From Treponema sp. (lineage in GTDB: Bacteria > Spirochaetota > Spirochaetia > Treponematales > Breznakiellaceae): a DNA stretch of 6,371 nucleotides. The DNA is taken from the NCBI GenBank assembly GCA_031263265.1, contig JAISGE010000202.1:1-6371 (forward strand), in the 5' to 3' direction. Each line of letters opens with the position of its first letter. Within the stretch, counting starts at the first letter, position 1. The translations under genes and the position numbers were made by a program. The notes under the pieces are model-generated. The model saw only the letters and a list, made by a program, of their open reading frames with translations. It made no database searches and was not told the origin of the DNA. Below, piece by piece: positions 1 to 6,371 of this stretch.

Positions 1-588
1 GCAGCCGTCAAAGACGCGGATGTGCTGATTGCCCTTTCTACCCCTGGCCCAAACACGGTGAAGCGGGAATGGATTAGTTCTATGGCTGCCAAGTCCGTGG
101 TGTTTGCCTGCGCTAATCCGGTGCCGGAAATCTGGCCCTATGCAGCCAAAGAAGCAGGGGCCTATATCGTGGCCACGGGCAGGGGAGACTTCCCCAATCA
201 GGTGAACAATTCGGTCTGTTTCCCCGGCATATTAAAGGGTGCACTCCTGGTACGGGCACGAAAGATAACCGACGGCATGGCCATCCGTTGTGCCCATGCG
301 ATTGCAGCATTTTCCGAGAAGCGAGGCATAAGCCCGGACAACATCATCGCTACCATGGAAGAGACCGAGGTCTTTGCCCAGGAGGCAGCGGATGTGGCGA
401 TCCAGGCAATCAAGGAAGGGGTCGCCCGGGTGGAGCTTTCCTGGGATACCGTATACCAACGGGCTAAAGCGGATATAGCCGCAGCACGGGCTTTGGTGGA
501 GGACATGAAGAAGCTCGGATACATCCAGGAGCCTCCGGCGGACATGTTAGAAGCCGCCTTAGCCAAGGCCATCAAAGCGGTGCGTTAA
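1..588 (+). CDS. NAD(P)-dependent malic enzyme, C-terminal part (5' end cut by window edge)
   Basis: Malic enzymes are cytoplasmic and oxidatively decarboxylate malate to pyruvate and CO2 with reduction of NAD(P). The frame is open from base 1 and ends at TAA 586-588, giving 195 residues; the N-terminal malate-binding domain and most of the dinucleotide-binding fold lie outside the window. Family hallmarks are seen in order: VLIALSTPGP early on, the ANPVPEI segment, then the signature GRGDFPNQVNNSVCFPG, which carries the asparagines expected near the active site, and KGALLVRARKITDGM. Most bacterial enzymes I recall have GRSDFPNQVNN, so Gly replaces Ser here. After the catalytic domain there is a helical tail of about 50 residues, consistent with the longer bacterial forms. 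NAD versus NADP preference and the symbol (maeA, maeB, sfcA) cannot be set from this part. The last 17 bases overlap the end of the convergent MATE gene. Confidence 0.93.
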   Translation, partial: AAVKDADVLIALSTPGPNTVKREWISSMAAKSVVFACANPVPEIWPYAAKEAGAYIVATGRGDFPNQVNNSVCFPGILKGALLVRARKITDGMAIRCAHAIAAFSEKRGISPDNIIATMEETEVFAQEAADVAIQAIKEGVARVELSWDTVYQRAKADIAAARALVEDMKKLGYIQEPPADMLEAALAKAIKAVR

Positions 589-1963
589 GGGCTGGCCGGG
601 ATCTGCTCAACTGGTTTAGTTTTTTGAGTTCCTGCTTTATCATAAGCGCGGAAAGGATGGATGCCCCCACATCCGCGATAGGCATGGCGAGGAAAATGCC
701 GTATAGCCCGAAAAGCCGCGGCAGGATCAGTACCAGGGGAATAAACAGGAGTATCTGCCGGGACAGGCTCAACACTGTTCCCGGTATAGGTTTCCCCACG
801 GCTTGAAAGAAATGAGCGGTGATGATCTGAAAGCCAATCACCGGCAAGAACAGGGTGCAGGTTCGTAAGGAGCGAATACCCATCTGCATCAGTTCCCCCT
901 CCTCACTCCTAAAAATCCCAATGAAAAATCCAGGAAACCCTTGAATCAGTACAAACCCCACCCCGACAAAGACCGTCGCGCAAAGTACTGCCAACTTGTA
1001 GGCGGCGAGAACCCGGTCGTATTTTTTTGCTCCATAGTTGTACCCAATCAGGGGCTGTACTCCCTGATTCAGTCCTTGGATGGGCATAATAATGATCACC
1101 AGGATACTGTACACGATGCCCATAGAAGTAACCGCCATATCCCCTCCATAAAAGTCCAGGCTTCGGTTCAGCACCACATTGACCAATCCTATGGCTGCTT
1201 GCATGGCAAAGGGAGCAAATCCAATGGCGATAATCCTAAGACTCAAAGGTAATGCAAGCTTCATATTCGGTAAGCGAAAGCGCAGCTTGGTCCATCGGGA
1301 ATTAAAATAGCAGATAACCCAAACAAAGGAAATAAACTGGGACAGAACCGTCGCCCAGGCAGCACCGGCAATGCCCCAGTCAAAAACGAAAATAAAAATG
1401 GGATCCAGGATGATGTTTATCACCGCCCCCAGGATCTGGGTAAACATGGAAGTCCTGGGATGCCCGTCAGAACGGATAAAATGGTTAATCCCCGGTCCCA
1501 TGGAACTGAAAATACCGCCGTAGAGGATGATCTTGAGGTAGGTCTTGGCATAGGGAAACACCGCTTCACTTACCTTGAGTATATCCTTGAGCAGGGTATC
1601 CAGAAAAATCAGACTCAAGAGGATAACCACCCCGGGTATAAGAAAAAGCAGGACCAAGGCATGGCCCATGATTTTTTCTACCTCATCCCTGCGGCCTTCT
1701 CCCGAATGAATGGAAAAGAGGGCATTGGCCCCAACACCGATTAATATAGAGGCTGCCATCATCACCATCATGACCGGCATCACGATGGTGATCCCCGCTA
1801 TGCCCAGGGGATCCACCCCTTGACCGACATAAATGCGGTCTACAATGCTATAAACCGCATTCACCACCATACCAATAATGGCAGGTACAGAAAAATCAAG
1901 CAACAAGGTACTGATTTTTTCAGTACCGATCCTATCGGTGGAAGCATTGGGCTTATGAGTCAT
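572..1963 (-). CDS. MATE-family multidrug/metabolite efflux protein (MepA-like)
   Basis: A 463-residue inner-membrane antiporter of the MATE family, expected to export organic cations or drugs driven by Na+ or H+. The length is typical. The N-terminal half starts with PAIIGMVVNAVYSIVDRIYVG (residues 27-47), the characteristic first helix of MepA-like members, followed by IRSDGHPR (163-170) and LDPIFIF (186-192). The second half repeats the fold and has GLNQGVQPLIGYNYGAKK (297-314), a strong family motif. About twelve hydrophobic segments are visible, ending in a short basic tail. The ATG at 1961-1963 lies only 6 bases after the permease stop and has no clear Shine-Dalgarno sequence, so translation is probably coupled to the upstream gene; no better start is available downstream before residue 20. 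The stop (TGA, 572-574) lies inside the malic enzyme gene. The true substrate is unknown, and a role in exporting a metabolite is as possible as drug resistance. Confidence 0.93.
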   Translation of the reverse strand: MTHKPNASTDRIGTEKISTLLLDFSVPAIIGMVVNAVYSIVDRIYVGQGVDPLGIAGITIVMPVMMVMMAASILIGVGANALFSIHSGEGRRDEVEKIMGHALVLLFLIPGVVILLSLIFLDTLLKDILKVSEAVFPYAKTYLKIILYGGIFSSMGPGINHFIRSDGHPRTSMFTQILGAVINIILDPIFIFVFDWGIAGAAWATVLSQFISFVWVICYFNSRWTKLRFRLPNMKLALPLSLRIIAIGFAPFAMQAAIGLVNVVLNRSLDFYGGDMAVTSMGIVYSILVIIIMPIQGLNQGVQPLIGYNYGAKKYDRVLAAYKLAVLCATVFVGVGFVLIQGFPGFFIGIFRSEEGELMQMGIRSLRTCTLFLPVIGFQIITAHFFQAVGKPIPGTVLSLSRQILLFIPLVLILPRLFGLYGIFLAMPIADVGASILSALMIKQELKKLNQLSRSRPALNAPL

Positions 1964-1969
1964 GGAGGG

Positions 1970-3856
1970 TCAAGGCCCGAAACGACCCGGCAGAAAAGTC
2001 GAGAACCAGGGTACATAGGTTACCAGGAGTACTACCAGGAATTGAATAACCAGGAAAGGAAACACATAGCGGCAAATAACCACAAAGGGTTTATTAAACC
2101 GGTAGGCGGCCAAGAAGAGGTTCATCCCCACCGGAGGCGTGAGGAACCCCACTTCCAGATTGGTAATGAAAATAATCCCCAAATGAACCGGATCGATCCC
2201 ATAAGCCACACCCAGGGGAACGATCAGGGGTAACACGATCAGGATGGCCGAGAAAATATCCATTAAGCAGCCTACCACCAAGAGGCTGAGGTTAAGGAGC
2301 AAGAGAAAAAGGTACTTAGATTTGATCGCCCCCTGCATCCAGTGAACCAGGACTTCAGGGGCTTGGGTATCCACGATGTAATAGGATAATGCCTGGGATA
2401 AAGCCAGAATAGACAGCACCCCGCCAATGATGGGAATGGCCTTAGAAAACACCCGACCCAGGTCTCGGAAAGGAATATCTCGATGGATGAGGACTTCCAC
2501 GATGAAGATATACAATACCGCCACCCCTCCGATTTCCACCAAGGACAAAAGACCGGAAAAATACCCACCGATAAGCAGCACCGGCAGCAAAATCTCAAAG
2601 GCCGTTCCTTTTAACGCAGACAGGGCCTTGGAGAGATTAAAAGGTTCTACGGGAATTTTTGTTTTCACCGACGAGATGATGCTGAAGATAATAACGCTTA
2701 TAACCAAAATCAGACCTGGGATGATCCCGCCTAAAAACACATGAAACACATTGGTCATGGTTGCAGTTCCCACCAAGATGATGGGGATGCTGGGAGGAAA
2801 GAGCAGCCCAATGCTTCCTACAGAGGTTAAAAGGCCAATGGAAAACCGGTCCGGGTACTGGACATGGCTGGTTAAAACCGTATAGAGGATCCCCCCCAAG
2901 GCCAAAATCGTAACCCCTGACGCGCCGGTGAAAGAGGCAAAAAAGGCACAGATAAGCACGGTAGCGATGATCATGCCCCCAGGCAGCCAGGAAAAAAAAC
3001 TCCGAAAGGTGTGTACCAGCCGTTCCCCTGCCTTACTTTCCGATAAGAAAAAGCCTACCAGCGTAAAGAGCGGAATCGCGATGAAACTATCCTTGGTGAG
3101 GGTGGTATATACCTGATTGGCTACTACATCAACTTCACCCCCTGCAGCCTGGATCAGTAAAAGGGCCAAACCTCCCATGATGACAAACAGGGGAGTCCCT
3201 GCCAGGGCAGCGAGCAAAAGCAATACCACCCCTGGTACTTTCAGGTAAAAGGCCAGGGTGTACCAGGAATCAATGAGGATATACAGGGCATCAGGAACAT
3301 CAAAGCCCCAGAGCATCTTGGCAATCATGGGCAGAGAAGCCAGGGTGCCCAAAACCAACGCCAAAACCGGGAGGATCTTTCCTTTCCCTTGGACCGGCGC
3401 GCTCGAGGCAAACCGAAAGGCCATCACCGCGTATCCAAAGGGAATTATCAAGCCAAAGATTTGATTCGGAATGAACCCTATCATGCGCCACGGGGAAAGA
3501 CCGATTAAAACAAAGGAACCTCCACACCAGGCAACCATGATCAGGATGAAGGCGGATAAGAGCTTATGGACTATGGTGAACCGCTGTTTTGTCTGGGGAG
3601 CCCCGAAATTATCTACCAAGGCAATGGAAAGATGCTCTTCGGTTTTCGTAGCCAGCATCCCTGATACAAGGCCCACTACCAACAAACAGTGTACCATAAG
3701 ACCGGTAGAAGCAGGGATCCCGGTTTTGAAGATGATCCGGGCCGTTGCATCTGCCACCGGAAGTAAGGCCAGACAGACCAGGGAACCATACCCTAGCCCC
3801 CGTTCAACCTGATGGAGCACACCCCAGGGAAAGGGGTTTTCGGCCTTTAGTTCCAT
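1970..3856 (-). CDS. TRAP transporter fused permease, small (Q) plus large (M) subunits (TatQ/M-like)
   Basis: A 628-residue polytopic inner-membrane protein that forms the transport channel of a TRAP (tripartite ATP-independent periplasmic) system, importing ligand with a Na+ or H+ gradient. Residues about 20-150 hold four hydrophobic segments and match a DctQ-type small subunit. A further hydrophobic stretch (about 160-180) links to the DctM-type large subunit from about 195 onward. Large-subunit hallmarks are DSFIAIPLFTLVGFFLSES (256-274), FASFTGASGVTILALGG (306-322), GLLTSVGSIGLLFPPSIPII (341-360) and, near the end, CLMDIFSAILIVLPLIVPL (530-548) and ITNLEVGFLTPPVGMNLFLA (564-583). The start ATG (3854-3856) has a good Shine-Dalgarno AAGGAAG at 3863-3869 with 6 bases of spacing. 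It follows the binding-protein gene by 17 bases and precedes the MATE gene by 6. In Treponema pallidum the matching protein is Tp0958 (TatQ/M). Confidence 0.94.
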   Translation of the reverse strand: MELKAENPFPWGVLHQVERGLGYGSLVCLALLPVADATARIIFKTGIPASTGLMVHCLLVVGLVSGMLATKTEEHLSIALVDNFGAPQTKQRFTIVHKLLSAFILIMVAWCGGSFVLIGLSPWRMIGFIPNQIFGLIIPFGYAVMAFRFASSAPVQGKGKILPVLALVLGTLASLPMIAKMLWGFDVPDALYILIDSWYTLAFYLKVPGVVLLLLAALAGTPLFVIMGGLALLLIQAAGGEVDVVANQVYTTLTKDSFIAIPLFTLVGFFLSESKAGERLVHTFRSFFSWLPGGMIIATVLICAFFASFTGASGVTILALGGILYTVLTSHVQYPDRFSIGLLTSVGSIGLLFPPSIPIILVGTATMTNVFHVFLGGIIPGLILVISVIIFSIISSVKTKIPVEPFNLSKALSALKGTAFEILLPVLLIGGYFSGLLSLVEIGGVAVLYIFIVEVLIHRDIPFRDLGRVFSKAIPIIGGVLSILALSQALSYYIVDTQAPEVLVHWMQGAIKSKYLFLLLLNLSLLVVGCLMDIFSAILIVLPLIVPLGVAYGIDPVHLGIIFITNLEVGFLTPPVGMNLFLAAYRFNKPFVVICRYVFPFLVIQFLVVLLVTYVPWFSTFLPGRFGP

Positions 3857-3873
3857 TACGAGCTTCCTTAACC

Positions 3874-4932
3874 TTAACGTCCGTTCCGGTACTGCTGTAA
3901 TATACCGTTTATCTTCTGGTACAGGTCCCGGTTAAAAGTAGTACCCAAGAGGGTAGTCATAGCCCGTTCAACGTCAGTATACCACATTTGTTCCTGTTCC
4001 GGGCTTATCTGGTTTATCTTGAGCCCATAACTGGTCATAGTCTTTACCACGTCTGATTCAAGGCGGGTGATGGAATCACTAATGTCTTCGGCAATACGAC
4101 GGGAAACCTCGATAAGCGCGGGTTTATAGGCCTCGGGAACCCTACTCCAGGCCCGCTGGTTTAAAATGATCCCTCCCATGAAAGGAGCGATATTGATGGA
4201 GGCCATGTGTTTGGTTATGCCGAAAAACTGCATACCACCTACCAAGACCGGGCTTTGATACACCGCATCGACCATACCGCTGTTGAGGGATACCAGAAGG
4301 TCATTCATCGTAACCGGCACCATTTGATACCCCATGACCTTAAAGACCTGACTCATTTCTTCGGTATCAGGACTGGTTGCCAATTTTTGCTGTTTTAAGT
4401 CCTGAGGAATAAAGACCTCCTTGCGGGAAAAGATTTTGACCCACCCAGACTTAGCCCACGCCAAGGTGAAAAAACCTTTCTCATTGATCTTTGCTTCAAG
4501 TTCAGGTTTTATATCCCTGAGTACCCTGGCCAATTCAGCATCGTTTCTGATGAAAAACGGAACGCTCAAGGTCATGATTTCCGGAGTGATGAGATTCAGT
4601 CCTGCGGAGGTGAACACCGCACCCTGAATCTGATTCAGTCTGAGTTTCCGCAGTACATCTTCTTCGCCCCCGGCAACGCCATTATGGTAGACCCGTAGTT
4701 CTACTTCCCCGTGGCTTACCCTAGCCCATTCCTGGGACATCCGGTTCAATGCCGCTCCCCAGGGAGTACTTTCAGGGACCATTGAGGCAAGTTTGATGGT
4801 AACCTTTCTTTGGGCAAAAAGCATCCCCGGATTCCCCATACTCAGCAGGAACAGAAGCGCTATACCGCCTATAAAACAGGAACGTCCTCTAAGACCAGTG
4901 CGCTTTTGCCGTTTCTTCATGTTTTTTTGCAT
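3874..4932 (-). CDS. TRAP transporter solute-binding protein (DctP family, TatP-like)
   Basis: A periplasmic ligand-binding protein that would deliver cargo to the fused permease. From the chosen start it has 352 residues: a basic N-terminus, a hydrophobic core (IGGIALLFLL) and a likely signal peptidase I site after LFA, just before QRKV. There is no cysteine in a lipobox position, so it looks secreted rather than lipidated. DctP-fold features include TIKLASMVPESTPWG at the mature N-terminus, the VELRVYHNGVAGGEEDVLRK segment, MTLSVPFFIRNDAEL, and DLLVSLNSGMVDAVYQSP. The usual binding-site motif, KIRVP or KLRVP in organic-acid binders, reads KLATSP here, so the carboxylate-clamping arginine seems replaced by alanine. 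Three ATGs are in frame (4950, 4932, 4920). I prefer 4932 because AGAAAGGG (4940-4947) sits 7 bases upstream, whereas 4950 has no Shine-Dalgarno sequence. Counterpart in T. pallidum: Tp0957. Confidence 0.92.
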   Translation of the reverse strand: MQKNMKKRQKRTGLRGRSCFIGGIALLFLLSMGNPGMLFAQRKVTIKLASMVPESTPWGAALNRMSQEWARVSHGEVELRVYHNGVAGGEEDVLRKLRLNQIQGAVFTSAGLNLITPEIMTLSVPFFIRNDAELARVLRDIKPELEAKINEKGFFTLAWAKSGWVKIFSRKEVFIPQDLKQQKLATSPDTEEMSQVFKVMGYQMVPVTMNDLLVSLNSGMVDAVYQSPVLVGGMQFFGITKHMASINIAPFMGGIILNQRAWSRVPEAYKPALIEVSRRIAEDISDSITRLESDVVKTMTSYGLKINQISPEQEQMWYTDVERAMTTLLGTTFNRDLYQKINGILQQYRNGR

Positions 4933-4939
4933 TGTTTTT

Positions 4940-4947
4940 CCCTTTCT
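4940..4947 (-). promoter_or_regulatory. Ribosome binding site that decides the TatP start
   Basis: On the minus strand AGAAAGGG lies 7 bases before the ATG at 4930-4932. It falls within the codons that would follow the alternative ATG at 4948-4950, which has no purine-rich Shine-Dalgarno sequence in front of it. The match is only moderate. Confidence 0.5.
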
Positions 4948-4967
4948 CATACTACTATCAAAGATAC

Positions 4968-5933
4968 TTACTCAACTGCATTATCCCAATCCATATCGGT
5001 TTCTGCATCAAGAAAAAAATACTCCGCTTCCTCAAGCAGATACCGGGCTTTACGCTGGGACAGGATTGTAACCAAACGGTTTTCCATATGGGCATCAGGA
5101 TCCATAGTCAACGCGATCTCCAGATACCGCTTAAACGTATCATAATCCTGAGCAGGAATACAAACCGACTCTGCATACGCTATATAAGGCCCCGGGGACT
5201 TGCCGCCGGATTTCTCAATGGCCCGGGTGAAATAGGTATCTACCAGGGATTTATTACCCCCCATCCCCTCAGGCATGGAAGCATGGAACAAGAGGTAGAA
5301 TTCGTCCAACGCGCCTTGATTGAAATCCGGGTCTAAGGTATAGGCCCGGTCAATAAAGGCGAGTAGTACCGGCACCTTACGGCCCAGTTCGAGATCAAAG
5401 GGATTCAGGGAATAGGCCGAGAGAAACCCCGCAGCGGTCCAATAGAGGGAGGGAACATCCTCCTGCTTCATTTTGGCCAAATAAGAGGCTACGTCCTCAA
5501 GCTCTTGAGCGGTACTGAATCCTGGATATTTGGCATCTAAACCGGAATAGAGGATCTTCCCTCCCCGGAGGTAAAACTTTTTTGCCCGGGCATACTGCCG
5601 ATCTCGTTCGGCATACTGGTCTTGAGGGAGAATCCGGGCAGGACCCTGGACAAAGGCATTGGCATACATGATAAAAAGAGAACCGGTCGTGAGAATAAGC
5701 CCTTGATGACGGGGATTAGCAGCCAAAAGGGATTCATACAGCTTGATGGCAAAGGGAATGGCACTTCCTACCAGTTCAGGATCCTCGTCTCCGGTAAAAA
5801 CCGTACTACTGCCCTCAGCGGTCAAGGCATTAGAAACCGCATTTATAGCCATGCGGTTGATTGAACAAGAACCAAGCCCCATTAGAACACCCGCCGCAAG
5901 CGGAAAAACCAGCGGGAAATACATGATACGCAT
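4968..5933 (-). CDS. TatT-like TRAP-associated lipoprotein (TPR-like T component)
   Basis: A 321-residue protein of the TRAP-transporter T-component family, recognised from its sequence and its place directly before the TatP-like and TatQ/M-like genes. In Treponema pallidum the equivalent, Tp0956 (TatT), is a lipoprotein built of TPR-like helix pairs that associates with the solute-binding protein in the periplasm. Here the N-terminus has a hydrophobic run and LGSC at residues 20-23, a plausible spirochaetal lipobox with Cys23 as the lipidated residue. Helical TPR-like pairs are visible at about 60-95 (KLYESLLAANPRHQGLI), 188-220 (FIDRAYTLDPDFNQGALDEF) and 230-280, ending in RYLEIALTMDPDAH. 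The GYLSAYSLNPFD-like region reads GFLSAYSLNPFD here. The ATG at 5931-5933 is preceded by a near-perfect Shine-Dalgarno sequence; a second ATG three codons in (5922-5924) is less well spaced. First gene of the operon. Confidence 0.9.
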   Translation of the reverse strand: MRIMYFPLVFPLAAGVLMGLGSCSINRMAINAVSNALTAEGSSTVFTGDEDPELVGSAIPFAIKLYESLLAANPRHQGLILTTGSLFIMYANAFVQGPARILPQDQYAERDRQYARAKKFYLRGGKILYSGLDAKYPGFSTAQELEDVASYLAKMKQEDVPSLYWTAAGFLSAYSLNPFDLELGRKVPVLLAFIDRAYTLDPDFNQGALDEFYLLFHASMPEGMGGNKSLVDTYFTRAIEKSGGKSPGPYIAYAESVCIPAQDYDTFKRYLEIALTMDPDAHMENRLVTILSQRKARYLLEEAEYFFLDAETDMDWDNAVE

Positions 5934-5940
5934 CCCCTTA

Positions 5941-5947
5941 CCTCCTT
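5941..5947 (-). promoter_or_regulatory. Strong ribosome binding site of the tatT-like gene
   Basis: The minus strand reads AAGGAGG here, a full match to the 16S rRNA anti-Shine-Dalgarno core, 7 bases before the ATG at 5931-5933. It fixes the first ATG as the likely start of the operon's first gene. Confidence 0.75.
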
Positions 5948-5953
5948 TTGTAA

Positions 5954-5967
5954 TGCAACCAGTTACA
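5954..5967. promoter_or_regulatory. Imperfect palindrome between promoter and RBS (possible operator)
   Basis: TGCAACCAGTTACA is a 14-base inverted repeat with one mismatched pair (TGNAAC-CA-GTTNCA). It lies between the candidate promoter and the ribosome binding site of the first gene, the usual place for a repressor site. No regulator gene is present in the window, so the role is a guess. Confidence 0.25.
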
Positions 5968-5970
5968 TAA

Positions 5971-5988
5971 CCATCATACTGTATATGG
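5971..5988. promoter_or_regulatory. Bulged palindrome overlapping the candidate -10 region
   Basis: CCATCATAC and GTATATGG pair around a single central T with one bulged C, giving an 8-base inverted repeat whose inner part is ATAC-T-GTAT. It overlaps both candidate -10 elements of the minus-strand promoter, so a bound protein there would block transcription. It could equally be chance in an AT-rich stretch. Confidence 0.22.
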
Positions 5989-6014
5989 TATCAGATTTTC
6001 TCAGGCAAATGCAA
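5980..6014 (-). promoter_or_regulatory. Candidate sigma-70 promoter of the Tat operon
   Basis: Two overlapping sigma-70-like arrangements are seen on the minus strand. One is TTGCCT (6003-6008), a 17-base spacer and TATACA (5980-5985). The other is TTGCAT (6009-6014), an 18-base spacer and TACCAT (5985-5990) with a TG one base before the -10, as in an extended -10. Neither is close to consensus, but this is the only stretch upstream of the first gene where such pairs lie at the right distance. The start of transcription would be about 40-50 bases ahead of the ATG. Confidence 0.35.
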
Positions 6015-6099
6015 GAGCATAGCTCGGGAAGTCATAGCCCCTATTCGGGCATATAACCATTCGGATTGGTATTTTTATGAGATTTTTTGTTTTTTATCA

Positions 6100-6128
6100 T
6101 TGACAGTTCTCATGTAATTCCGTAAAGT
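6100..6128 (+). promoter_or_regulatory. Sigma-70 promoter candidate reading rightwards
   Basis: A perfect TTGACA -35 box (6100-6105) is followed, after exactly 17 bases, by TAAAGT (6123-6128; 4 of 6 matches to TATAAT). Immediately upstream is a very T/A-rich stretch (6071-6099) that could act as an UP element. The transcript would begin near 6135 and run through the inverted-repeat cluster towards the right-hand gene start. It points away from the Tat operon. Confidence 0.55.
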
Positions 6129-6156
6129 AATAGCCTAGATTCAGTTTCTGAGGCTA

Positions 6157-6226
6157 AAGCCTGTATTAAAAGGTCCCAGGACAAGCAAAGCTTGTTGTTT
6201 CAAAACTGAAGTTTTGAAACAGGCTT
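6157..6226. repeat. Nested inverted-repeat cluster (branched hairpin)
   Basis: Three helices can form. An outer pair, AAGCCTGT (6157-6164) with ACAGGCTT (6219-6226), encloses a small hairpin ACAAGC-AAA-GCTTGT (6181-6195) and a long one, TGTTTCAAAACT (6196-6207) with AGTTTTGAAACA (6210-6221). The outer helix and the long hairpin share bases 6219-6221, so the long arm would shorten to 9 pairs if both form. Just to the left, TAGCCT (6131-6136) can pair with AGGCTA (6151-6156), and AGGCT (6151-6155) alternatively with AGCCT (6158-6162). It may be a structured leader RNA or a dispersed palindromic repeat; the sequence alone does not tell. It lacks a following T tract on either strand, so it is not a standard terminator. 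Confidence 0.6.
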
Positions 6227-6289
6227 ACTATCCAAAGCGAATACCACGAAGGCGTAGAAAACCGGAATAGGTTCAAGGAGGTAGGCGTC

Positions 6290-6371
<82 letters not shown>

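Noticed and set aside
198..575. Minus-strand open frame of 125 codons opposite the malic enzyme
   Set aside because: The plus strand carries unmistakable malic enzyme motifs throughout, and the reverse frame has no recognisable domain.
1820..2233. Open frame of 137 codons on the plus strand across the MATE/permease junction
   Set aside because: It lies wholly antisense to two well-supported membrane-protein genes, has a composition rich in His, Asn and Gln typical of reversed hydrophobic coding DNA, and resembles no known protein.
1..3856. Assigning the TRAP system as a C4-dicarboxylate (Dct) importer because of the nearby malic enzyme
   Set aside because: The malic enzyme is on the opposite strand and not in the operon, and the binding protein lacks the expected carboxylate-binding arginine.
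4810..5336. Overlapping plus-strand open frames opposite the TatP and TatT genes
   Set aside because: They span the junction of two real minus-strand genes, lack good ribosome binding sites and look like shadow frames.
6196..6221. Long hairpin as a rho-independent terminator
   Set aside because: The stem is AT-rich, and no T tract follows it on either strand.
6181..6226. CRISPR or tandem-repeat array
   Set aside because: The repeats are inverted and nested, not direct, with no regular spacer units.

Overview
The window most likely comes from a spirochaete of the Treponema group. The main reason is a set of three consecutive minus-strand genes that looks like the tetratricopeptide-repeat-associated TRAP transporter (TatT-TatP-TatQ/M), first described in Treponema pallidum as Tp0956-Tp0957-Tp0958. 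Base composition is near 50% GC by eye, which would fit termite-gut or other host-associated or free-living Treponema better than T. pallidum itself only weakly. The species assignment is inference.

Layout. Positions 1-588 (+) hold the C-terminal part of an NAD(P)-dependent malic enzyme, cut by the left edge. The rest of the coding DNA, 572-5933, is one tightly packed minus-strand cluster read right to left: a TatT-like lipoprotein (4968-5933), a TRAP solute-binding protein (3874-4932), a fused small/large TRAP permease (1970-3856) and a MATE-family efflux protein (572-1963). Gaps between successive genes are 35, 17 and 6 bases, and no terminator is visible between them, so an operon is likely. 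The last gene meets the malic enzyme tail to tail with a 17-base overlap of the two coding ends.

Positions 5934-6371 contain no established gene. The left half carries the tatT ribosome binding site, a candidate minus-strand promoter and two imperfect palindromes. The right half carries a strong plus-strand promoter candidate (perfect TTGACA -35, 17-base spacer), a cluster of inverted repeats able to form a branched RNA or cruciform, and a perfect Shine-Dalgarno sequence with a GTG start whose reading frame runs into a 59-base pure G tract at the window end. The G tract is most simply a sequencing or assembly artefact.

How the genes work together: TatT (lipid-anchored, in the periplasm) is expected to pair with TatP (periplasmic binding protein), which hands a ligand to the fused QM permease in the inner membrane for cation-driven import. 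The binding protein appears to lack the arginine that clamps the carboxylate in ordinary organic-acid TRAP binders, so the cargo is probably not a simple carboxylate, despite the neighbouring malic enzyme. The MATE protein at the operon's end would export a compound in the opposite direction; its link to the importer is not explained by known biology.
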